DNA from: Luteimonas saliphila
Lineage (GTDB): Bacteria > Pseudomonadota > Gammaproteobacteria > Xanthomonadales > Xanthomonadaceae
Assembly (NCBI RefSeq): GCF_016774335.1
Contig: NZ_JAETWA010000046.1
Coordinates: 62,001 to 126,000, forward strand
Reading direction: 5' to 3'
DNA length: 64,000 nucleotides
The position numbers and the translations under genes were made by a program. Under the pieces are notes generated by a model that was not told the DNA's origin, did no database searches, and saw only the letters and a list, made by a program, of their open reading frames with translations. This document shows, in pieces, positions 25,587 to 31,815 of this stretch. Every line of letters begins with the position of its first letter. Position 1 is the first letter of the stretch.

Positions 25587-26221
25587 GGGAAGGTCGTCAG
25601 CGCGCCGCCGCCGCCGGTCGGCGGCGGCGAACCGCCGTCGTCCGGCGTGCGCGCCGCTGCGGGCTGCGGCACCGGTTCGCCGCGCCAGCGCCGCGTCGCG
25701 CGCTGGAAGAACAGGCTGTTGGGCACCCGCAGCAGGCTCTCGCCGCCGGCGGGATGGGTCTCCTCGAGGGTCACGAAGATCAGGTTCATGTCGACCACCC
25801 GGCCGGCGAGGCCCGCGCGTTCGCCGTTCTCCAGAAGCTCGATGCGGTCGTGCAGGCGGAACGGACGCGTGAGCAGCAGCAGCAACGAGCAGAAGATGTT
25901 GGTCAGCACGCTCCACGCGGCGAAGAACGCGACCGCCGCCACCGCCGCGAACCCGGTGAACGCGGTCCACAGCACGCCGCCGGACACGCCGAACCGCTCC
26001 AGGATCATCAGCAGCGCGCCGAAGCCGATCACGAAGCCGGACAGCCGGCGCGCGCTGACCACGATCTGGATCGGCAGGTCGTAGCGGCGGTGCAGGCGGT
26101 TGACCAGTCGCCGCGCCAGCCAGCGCAGCGCCAGCGCGCCGACCACGATCGCCAGCACCTGCAGCACCAGGTTGATCTCGCCGAGCCAGGCGTGCAGCCA
26201 GGGAGGCAGGTAGGCTTTCAT
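25583..26221 (-). CDS. Small MscS-family mechanosensitive channel
   Basis: 212 residues. Three hydrophobic segments (VLQVLAIVVGALALRWLA; LSGFVIGFGALLMIL; AAVAFFAAWSVLTNIFCSLLLLL) are followed by the MscS beta domain (RPFRLHDRIELL, VVDMNLIFVTLEET, LLRVPNSLFFQRATRRW). It then ends in a proline/glycine-rich tail. It lacks the long C-terminal vestibule of MscS and is at the small end for the family. An in-frame TTG lies 6 nt upstream of the chosen ATG. The likely role is release of solutes under osmotic downshock in the inner membrane. Confidence 0.87.
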   Translation of the reverse strand: MKAYLPPWLHAWLGEINLVLQVLAIVVGALALRWLARRLVNRLHRRYDLPIQIVVSARRLSGFVIGFGALLMILERFGVSGGVLWTAFTGFAAVAAVAFFAAWSVLTNIFCSLLLLLTRPFRLHDRIELLENGERAGLAGRVVDMNLIFVTLEETHPAGGESLLRVPNSLFFQRATRRWRGEPVPQPAAARTPDDGGSPPPTGGGGALTTFP

Positions 26222-26502
26222 CGGCAATAGGAAAGGGCACGCGGCGCGCGGGAATCACATTCTAGGCCTTGCGAATCGGGGGTCGGGAGGTGTGAACGGG
26301 TCGGTCCCGAACCTGGCGTCAGGACTCGATGCGCATGCCGGCCATGCCCCCGGGCACCGGTGACCCCTGCGCCCGCAGCCGGCCGCATGCTGCACGACAG
26401 CAATCGTCGTGGCCGCGACCGCCGCGGCAGGACGGTATGATCTTGGGCCTTCCGCGCGGCCCCCGCGCACCCCCGCCCGCCAGCACAGGAAAGACACCCA
26501 CC

Positions 26503-27396
26503 GTGGCCATCCATCCGCAGCAACGCGACCGCATCGCCTCCGGCAAGGGCTTCATCGCCGCACTCGACCAGAGCGGCGGCAGCACGCCCAAGGCGCTGAA
26601 GCTCTACGGCGTCGACGAATCGGCGTACTCGAACGAGAAGGAAATGTTCGACCAGGTGCATGCGATGCGCACCCGCATCGTCACCAGCCCGGCGTTCGGC
26701 GGCGAGCGCGTGCTCGGCGCGATCCTGTTCGAGCGCACCATGGACGACCGGTTCGGCGGCAAGGATGCGGTGGCCTACCTGTGGGAAGACAAGGGCGTGG
26801 TGCCCTTCCTCAAGATCGACAAGGGCCTGGCCGACGAGGTCGATGGTGTGCAGCTGCTCAAGCCGATCCCCGGCCTGGCCGACCTGCTGGCGCGGGCCAA
26901 GGCCAAGGGGGTGTTCGGCACCAAGGAACGCTCGGTGATCAAGTCGCTCAATCCCGCCGGCATCGCGGCGGCGCTCGACCAGCAGTTCGAACTCGGCCGG
27001 CAGGTGCTCGACGCCGGCCTGGTGCCGATCATCGAACCGGAGGTCGACATCAACTCGGCCGACAAGGCGGCGATCGAGGTCGAGCTGAAGAAGGGCCTGC
27101 TCGAGCGGCTGGACAGGCTCGACGCGTCCACGCCGGTGATGCTCAAGCTGACGTTGCCGGACGTCGACGGGTTCTTCGCCGAGCTGGTCGAACATCCCGC
27201 GGTGCTCAAGGTAGTGGCGCTGTCGGGCGGCTACAGCCGCGACGACGCCAATGCGAAGCTCGCGCGCAACCCCGGCGTGATCGCCAGCTTCAGCCGCGCG
27301 TTGACCGAAGGGCTGAGCGCGCAGCAGGACGACGCCGCCTTCAACCAGGCGCTCGACGCCTCGATCGAGTCGATCTACCGCGCGTCGATCGCCTGA
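26503..27396 (+). CDS. fda: Class I fructose-bisphosphate aldolase
   Basis: 297 residues from a GTG with AGGAAAG about 10 nt upstream; this is the usual length for the bacterial class I Fda group. It cleaves fructose 1,6-bisphosphate to dihydroxyacetone phosphate and glyceraldehyde 3-phosphate through a Schiff base; Lys215 in TPVMLKLTLP is the likely Schiff-base lysine. Other features are FIAALDQSGGSTPKALK, ILFERTMDD and PIIEPEVDI. A TATGAT at 26436-26441 could be its -10 box, but no good -35 is seen. The rest of 26228-26502 shows no gene. A strong terminator follows. Confidence 0.94.
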   Translation: MAIHPQQRDRIASGKGFIAALDQSGGSTPKALKLYGVDESAYSNEKEMFDQVHAMRTRIVTSPAFGGERVLGAILFERTMDDRFGGKDAVAYLWEDKGVVPFLKIDKGLADEVDGVQLLKPIPGLADLLARAKAKGVFGTKERSVIKSLNPAGIAAALDQQFELGRQVLDAGLVPIIEPEVDINSADKAAIEVELKKGLLERLDRLDASTPVMLKLTLPDVDGFFAELVEHPAVLKVVALSGGYSRDDANAKLARNPGVIASFSRALTEGLSAQQDDAAFNQALDASIESIYRASIA

Positions 27397-27419
27397 CGCC
27401 GCTTCGGCGACATGGAGAG

Positions 27420-27444
27420 GCCGGCGCGCAGGCGCCGGCTTTTT
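27420..27444 (+). terminator. Rho-independent terminator of fda
   Basis: Stem GCCGGCGC / GCGCCGGC (8 bp, 4-nt loop GCAG) followed by TTTTT, 24 nt after the aldolase stop codon. There is no T run on the minus-strand side. Confidence 0.88.
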
Positions 27445-27474
27445 CTCATGCCCGGCGCATGCCGGCGAGACGCT

Positions 27475-28326
27475 TCAGCGGAACACCACCGTGCGGTGCC
27501 CGTTGAGCAGGATGCGGTGCTCGACGTGCAGCCGCACCGCGCGGGCCAGCACCCGCGATTCCACGTCGCTGCCGATCCGGATCAGCGAAGCGGGCGTCAT
27601 CGCGTGGTCGACGTGGGCCACGTCCTGCTCGATGATCGGGCCCTCGTCGAGCTCGCGGGTGACGTAGTGCGCGGTCGCGCCGATGATCTTGACCCCGCGC
27701 GCGTGGGCCTGGTGGTAGGGCTGCGCGCCCTTGAAGCTCGGCAGGAAGCTGTGGTGGATGTTGATCGCGCGCCCGGCGAGCGCATCGCACAGCTCCGGCG
27801 ACAGGATCTGCATGTAGCGCGCCAGCACCACCAGGTCGATGCGCTCGCGTTCGACCAAGTCGAACAGTTGCGCCTCCTGCGCCGCCCGATGGCCGGCATC
27901 GACCGGAAGATGGTGGAACGGCACGCCGTAGGAGGCTGCCAATGGCGCGAAGTCGGCGTGGTTGGAAACGACCGCGGTGATGTCCGCGCGCAGCTGCCGG
28001 CTGTGGGTGCGGAACAGCAGGTCGTTGAGGCAGTGGCCCTGCCGGCTCACCAGCACCAGCAGCCGCGCGCGCCGGCGGGCGTCATGCAGCCGCCAGTCCA
28101 TCGCGTGCGTCGCCGCGAGCCGCGAGAAGGACGCGTGCACCAGGTCGATACGCGCCGGATCGGGCGTGTCGAAGTGCACACGCAGGAAGAAGCGACCCGA
28201 CTCCGGATCGCCGAACTGCTGCGCATCGAGGATGTTGCAGCCGTGCTCGAACAGCAGGCCGGAAACGCCGTAGACGATCCCGGTGCGGTCGGGGCAGGAC
28301 AGGGTGAGGACGTGGTCGCGAGGCAT
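27475..28326 (-). CDS. purU: Formyltetrahydrofolate deformylase PurU
   Basis: 283 residues. It hydrolyses 10-formyl-THF to formate and THF, balancing one-carbon pools. The N-terminal ACT domain (HVLTLSCPDRTGIVYGVSGL) is followed by the formyltransferase domain with VSNHADF, NIHHSFLPSFKGAQPYHQA (catalytic His) and ELDEGPIIEQDV (catalytic Asp). The open frame extends upstream into repeat-rich DNA, but the ATG at 28326 gives the family length. It converges with fda; the stop is 31 nt past the fda terminator. Confidence 0.96.
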   Translation of the reverse strand: MPRDHVLTLSCPDRTGIVYGVSGLLFEHGCNILDAQQFGDPESGRFFLRVHFDTPDPARIDLVHASFSRLAATHAMDWRLHDARRRARLLVLVSRQGHCLNDLLFRTHSRQLRADITAVVSNHADFAPLAASYGVPFHHLPVDAGHRAAQEAQLFDLVERERIDLVVLARYMQILSPELCDALAGRAINIHHSFLPSFKGAQPYHQAHARGVKIIGATAHYVTRELDEGPIIEQDVAHVDHAMTPASLIRIGSDVESRVLARAVRLHVEHRILLNGHRTVVFR

Positions 28327-28443
28327 CGGCGGCCGTGCGGAGGGCGATCGCGGGACTATCTCACAGTCGGCCGCGCGGCCGGAGGAGCGTTGCCGGTGCA
28401 ACCACTGGAGGTCGATGCTCGCTTCGACGCTGCCGACTTCCGC

Positions 28444-28565
28444 CGATGCTGCCGGTCTTTCCCGCCGCTGCCGGCCACTCCGATGCTGTCGGCCTTTGCC
28501 GTCTCCGCGATGCTGCCAGTCTTTGCCGCCGTTGCCGGCCACCCCGATGCTGTCACACCGCCTTC
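28444..28565. repeat. 65-bp imperfect direct repeat, two copies
   Basis: Units start at 28444 (GATGCTGCCGGTCTTT) and 28509 (GATGCTGCCAGTCTTT), a 65-bp period. Each contains a CCGCCG-(C/T)-TGCCGGCCAC segment and a second GATGCTGTC. The repeat lies in the non-coding gap upstream of purU, which otherwise (28327-28801) holds the two repeat types described next and no gene. Confidence 0.7.
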
Positions 28566-28580
28566 GGCTGCCCGGACGCT

Positions 28581-28652
28581 GTCATCCCGAGCGTAGCGAG
28601 GGATCTCGTTTCCTGAAGGAAGCAGCAGATCCCTCGCTACGCTCGGGATGAC
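28581..28652. repeat. Long inverted repeat (25-bp arms)
   Basis: The arms 28581-28605 and 28628-28652 are perfect reverse complements over 25 bp, with a 22-nt loop. The core reads TCATCCCGAGCGTAGCGAGG, a dispersed intergenic palindrome found in many proteobacterial genomes. No T tract follows, so I treat it as a repeat rather than a terminator. Confidence 0.85.
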
Positions 28653-28713
28653 AAGCTCGGGATGACAGGTGCGAAATGACAGGTGCGGGATGACAGATCC
28701 GGGATGACAGGTC
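28644..28713. repeat. 14-bp tandem repeat, five units
   Basis: Five adjacent 14-bp units with the pattern CGGGATGACAGGTG start at 28644, 28658, 28672, 28686 and 28700, with exact spacing and a few substitutions. The first unit overlaps the second arm of the inverted repeat, so the array probably arose by slippage from its CGGGATGACA end. Confidence 0.8.
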
Positions 28714-28801
28714 CGGACGGGAAACGACGGATCCAGACAGCGCCTGGATCGAAGCGAACCGGACGGAGGAAACAACGCCGCTGCCGCGACTCTGGCGCGC
28801 C

Positions 28802-29059
28802 CTACAGCCCCGTCTGCCGCTTCACCGCATCCTCGTGCAGCGATTCGTTGAGCTGGTCGACCACGGTGGTCCAGCGCGCGTCGGCGGGCAGTTGCTCGGC
28901 GAGGAACTGGCGCTGGCCCTCGCTCCAGTAAGGGGCTTCGGCGATGTGCACCTAGCCCGGCAGCTGGTGCGCGCCGATGAAGGCGGCGATCGCAGCGTCG
29001 TCGGCCTCGAGGCCGAGTTGCAGGAACAGGTTGGTCATGTTCGGCGTGGTTTCGTCCAT
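28802..29059 (-). pseudogene. DUF2789 family gene interrupted by an amber codon
   Basis: Reading the minus strand from the ATG at 29059 gives MDETTPNMTNLFLQLGLEAD, continuing DDAAIAAFIGAHQLPG, then an in-frame TAG (28952-28954), then VHIAEAPYWSEGQRQFLAEQ and a run to a second TAG at 28802. The two halves together are an 85-codon DUF2789 protein with the usual pattern (short acidic helical N-terminus, then the A-x-A-P-(F/Y)-W motif and VVDQLNESL). One base change from CAG or GAG would restore it. It is either a recent pseudogene or decoded by readthrough. The family has no assigned function. Confidence 0.78.
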
Positions 29060-29157
29060 GCGGTGCTCCGGGTCTGGCGGGGGACGATCATTGTTCACCG
29101 CAGGGGCGGCCTCGGCCGCGGGTGTCGAACGCTCCGTCAGTCGCGCGTGTCCCGATC

Positions 29158-29179
29158 TCGCGCCTGAAGGCGCTCCTAC
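29158..29179 (-). repeat. Single GTAG-REP (SMAG-type) element
   Basis: The reverse complement of the GTAGGAGCGCCTTCAGGCGC element, 22 bp, lies in the 214-bp gap between the DUF2789 remnant and the thioesterase gene. The rest of that gap holds nothing recognisable. Confidence 0.75.
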
Positions 29180-29273
29180 AGTGGGAGGGGTGTGGGCGGA
29201 TACGCATCCGGGATCGCAGCATCGCCCCCCATCGCGGCAACGTCGCGTGAGCGATGGAGCGACGGACAGGCTC

Positions 29274-29672
29274 TCAGCCGGAGGGCAACGCCGGCACCGG
29301 GGCAGGCGCGCCGGCCTCGTCCAGCGCCACCATCACGAAGCGCCCGCGCGTGCACAGTTCGCGCCGGCCGCTGTGCAGGTCCTCGGCGACGACCTCCACC
29401 TGCACCTGCATCGAGGTGCTGCCGACCTCGACCACGCGCGCGATCGTCTCGACCAGCTGTCCCTGGCGGATCGGCAGGCGGAAGTCGACCTGCTCCGAGC
29501 GTGCGGTGACGACGGTGCGCCGCGCGTAGCGCGAGGCCGCGATGAAGGCGGCCTTGTCCATCCACGCCAGCGCCTGTCCGCCGAACAGGGTGCCGAGGTG
29601 GTTGGTGTGGTCCGGGAACACGATCTCCAGCATCCTCGCCTCGACCGCCGGCGCATCGGAAGCGGCCGTCAT
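29274..29672 (-). CDS. Hotdog-fold acyl-CoA thioesterase
   Basis: 132 residues of the YciA/BFIT type: MLEIVFPDHTNHLGTLFGGQ, then ALAWMDKAAFIAASRYA, carries the HxxNxxGxxxGG-like signature, with RLPIRQGQLVETIARVVEVG after it. It hydrolyses acyl-CoA thioesters in the cytoplasm; chain preference is unknown. Its ATG overlaps the stop of the thioredoxin-like gene (ATGA), making it the last gene of the nrd operon. There is no obvious metabolic link to nucleotide reduction. Confidence 0.9.
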   Translation of the reverse strand: MTAASDAPAVEARMLEIVFPDHTNHLGTLFGGQALAWMDKAAFIAASRYARRTVVTARSEQVDFRLPIRQGQLVETIARVVEVGSTSMQVQVEVVAEDLHSGRRELCTRGRFVMVALDEAGAPAPVPALPSG

Positions 29673-30019
29673 GCCGTCGATTCCGCCGCCTGGCCGAGGT
29701 AGAGCGCGACCGCCTGCGCGATCTGGCCCGGCGCCTGGAAACCCGGCAGGCGGCGCGCCTCGACGCCGCCCTGGAACAGCGCCAGCGTCGGTGTCTGCCG
29801 CAGTCCAAGGCTGCGGAAAAGTTCTTCGCCCACGTCCTCCATCTTCACCTTCAGCAGTACCAGGCCCCTGGCGGCAGGATCGCCCGCGAACTTCTGCAGC
29901 GACATGTCCAGCATGCGGCAGGCGGGACAGTCGTCCTTGTGGAAATCCACCAGCAGCCGCGGATGCGCGGCGATGGCGGCGCGGTACTCGTCAGGCGATG
30001 CGGCGTGCAGGGTCTGCAT
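29669..30019 (-). CDS. Thioredoxin-like protein (CPAC active site)
   Basis: 116 residues with a thioredoxin fold: LLVDFHKDDCPACRMLDMSL (CPAC in place of thioredoxin's CGPC), LVLLKVKMED, and the cis-proline motif RQTPTLALFQGG. The start is at MQTLHAASPDEY (ATG 30019), inside the end of the flavodoxin gene (29-nt overlap). Sitting two genes after nrdB, it may act as a reductant for NrdA or another partner; this is inferred from position only. Confidence 0.87.
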   Translation of the reverse strand: MQTLHAASPDEYRAAIAAHPRLLVDFHKDDCPACRMLDMSLQKFAGDPAARGLVLLKVKMEDVGEELFRSLGLRQTPTLALFQGGVEARRLPGFQAPGQIAQAVALYLGQAAESTA

Positions 30020-30470
30020 GTTCGTGGCTCTCGATGGTATCCAGGAGGTGGTCGGTCCAGCGGCGGACCCGTTCGGCGTCGCGCCCGCCATGCGGCATCT
30101 GCTCGATCTCCAGCCGCGGCAGGCGCGTGCCGAAGAACGCGGCGATGCGCCGCACCGCGCCGCAGTAGTGCTCCTCGCCCCACTGCGTCTCGCCGGTGCC
30201 GAACACCGCGATGCGTTGCGGCTTGCCGACCGCCTCGACCAGCTCGGCGATGAAGCGCTTCATCTCCACCGGTGTGCGCCCGCCGTTGTCGGACCACGAG
30301 CCGAGCAGATACAGATCGTGGCGGGGATCGGGCCCGCCGTCGGCGAGCGTCTGCACACCGGTCTCGATCCAGCTCACCGCGTGCCCCCGTTCCGCGCAGC
30401 GCGCGCGCACCATCCGCGCGAGATCGCGCGTGTTGCCGCTGAGCGAAGAGAACGCGATCAGGATGCGCAT
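29991..30470 (-). CDS. Flavodoxin downstream of nrdB
   Basis: 159 residues. The N-terminal MRILIAFSSLSGNTRDLARM is the FMN phosphate-binding loop, and YLLGSWSDNGGRTPVEMKRF plus VFGTGETQWGEEHYC are the other FMN-contacting regions. It is longer than class Ib NrdI and the neighbouring NrdB is class Ia, so it is not NrdI. It occupies the position held by the ferredoxin gene yfaE in the E. coli nrdAB operon, so it may supply electrons for assembly or repair of the NrdB di-iron/tyrosyl cofactor. The role is inferred. Confidence 0.88.
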   Translation of the reverse strand: MRILIAFSSLSGNTRDLARMVRARCAERGHAVSWIETGVQTLADGGPDPRHDLYLLGSWSDNGGRTPVEMKRFIAELVEAVGKPQRIAVFGTGETQWGEEHYCGAVRRIAAFFGTRLPRLEIEQMPHGGRDAERVRRWTDHLLDTIESHEHADPARRIA

Positions 30471-30487
30471 GGGACGTCGGCCTGCCC

Positions 30488-30555
30488 GTAGGAGCGGCTT
30501 CAGCCGCGATGGCTGTTGCCCGCGCAACCCGGGTCGCGGCTGAAGCCGCTCCTAC
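30488..30555. repeat. Inverted pair of GTAG-REP elements between nrdB and flavodoxin
   Basis: 30488-30509 begins GTAGGAGCGGCTTCAGCCGC; 30534-30555 is its reverse complement, separated by 24 nt. Both copies are perfect and form stem-loops on either strand. The second copy runs over the last codons and stop of nrdB. Confidence 0.9.
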
Positions 30556-31613
30556 AGATCGTCGAAGCCGTTGTCGACATTGGTCTTCTTGTAGGACGCG
30601 TTCCGCATCTCGAAGAAATCGGTCTTGGTCTCGGTGAAGTTGTCGGCGTAGGCGCGGATCCACGGCATCACGTTGTCGGTGCTGTCGGAGTACAGCCGCT
30701 CGATCCCGAGCATCCCGGCCATCTTGTTGGCGCGGTACTTCACGTAGCGGATCATCTCGTCCACGTCGATGCCGTCGATGCCGTCGAGCACCTCGCCCGA
30801 CCACTGCGTCTCGAGCTCGATCGCGTGGGCGAAGGCCTGGTGCACGTAGTCCGTCAGTTCATCGGTCTGCAGCTCGGGGTTCTCGCCGACGATGGCGCGG
30901 ATCACCTCGCTGATGAACTTGGTGTGCGCCAGCTCGTCGCGGTTGATGAAACTGATGATCTTGCCGGTGCCGGCCATCCGGTTCTGCCGCACCAGGTTGT
31001 AGAAATAGGCGAAGCCGGAATAGAAGTTGATGCCTTCCAGGATCGAGGACTGGATCAGCGCGCGCAGCAGGGTCTCGGCGGTCCTCTCGCGCATGAACGC
31101 ATCGTACGACTCCATGATCGGCGCATTGCGCCGCAGGATGGTCGGATGCGCGCGCGCGATCTCGAACACCCGGTTCTGGTTGGCCAGGTCGGTGATCGAG
31201 GCCAGCACATAGCTGTAGCTTTCGTTGTGGATCACTTCCTGCTGGCCGATGATCGCGGCGTTGGCGTGCGCGGCCGGGTCGGTGATGTATTCGGCGACGT
31301 TGTAGATGAAGCGCGTCTGCGGCGAGTCGAGCGTGGCGAGCAGGCCGATGATCGAATCGAACGCGTTTTTCTCGCGCGCCGAGAGCTCGCCGTACTGGCG
31401 CGCGTCGGCCTTCATGTCGACCTCGTCGGGAATCCAGAAGTTGGTCGAGAGCTCCTTGTAGGCGCGGTAGAACGACGGATACGGGATGTCGTTCCAGTTG
31501 AGGATGCCGGAAGTGCGGCCGTTGATGATCCCGGTGGAGCGGTTGGGATGGCGCGGCTCGAGGATGCGGATACGTTCGAGCGGGGTGGAGGTGAGCGGGG
31601 CAATGGTGGACAT
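30552..31613 (-). CDS. nrdB: Class Ia ribonucleotide reductase subunit beta NrdB
   Basis: 353 residues. It houses the di-iron centre and stable tyrosyl radical. By pattern match to E. coli NrdB, the ligands are Asp96 (TLDSPQ), Glu126 and His129 in EVIHNESYSY, then the Glu of LEGINFYSGF and Glu/His of NRDELAHTKF; the radical tyrosine is Tyr133, so this is not a tyrosine-less class Ic protein. The start MSTIAPLTSTPL (31613) has CAGGA upstream; the frame remains open to 31649. It lies 202 bp after nrdA, an unusually wide spacer because of a REP pair. Confidence 0.97.
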   Translation of the reverse strand: MSTIAPLTSTPLERIRILEPRHPNRSTGIINGRTSGILNWNDIPYPSFYRAYKELSTNFWIPDEVDMKADARQYGELSAREKNAFDSIIGLLATLDSPQTRFIYNVAEYITDPAAHANAAIIGQQEVIHNESYSYVLASITDLANQNRVFEIARAHPTILRRNAPIMESYDAFMRERTAETLLRALIQSSILEGINFYSGFAYFYNLVRQNRMAGTGKIISFINRDELAHTKFISEVIRAIVGENPELQTDELTDYVHQAFAHAIELETQWSGEVLDGIDGIDVDEMIRYVKYRANKMAGMLGIERLYSDSTDNVMPWIRAYADNFTETKTDFFEMRNASYKKTNVDNGFDDL

Positions 31614-31661
31614 GGTGTTCCTGGAAGTTCGAGGGGCGCTCATGCGCACCGCTGTGCTGTC

Positions 31662-31741
31662 GTAGGCGCGGCTTTAGCCGCGATGGATGCGAACGGACAT
31701 GGACGGAGTCGGCTCGGGGTCGCGGCTGAAGCCGCTCCTAC
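31662..31741. repeat. Inverted pair of GTAG-REP elements between nrdA and nrdB
   Basis: 31662-31683 (GTAGGCGCGGCTTTAGCCGC plus GA, slightly diverged) and 31720-31741 (perfect reverse complement of the consensus) are separated by 36 nt. They occupy most of the nrdA-nrdB spacer and would fold in the nrdAB mRNA, possibly altering 3' decay or relative subunit levels. Confidence 0.88.
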
Positions 31742-31815
31742 GGAGGAAAGATCGCTGGGGACGAGATCCCTCACTGCGTTCGGGACGACGGCCGGCGCGT
31801 CTGCGCCTGCCGTCG

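Noticed and set aside
28644-28713. CRISPR array
   Set aside because: The 14-bp units are directly adjacent with no spacers, and no cas gene is present.
29991-30470. NrdI of a class Ib ribonucleotide reductase
   Set aside because: The protein is longer than NrdI, there is no nrdH, and the neighbouring NrdA/NrdB match class Ia.
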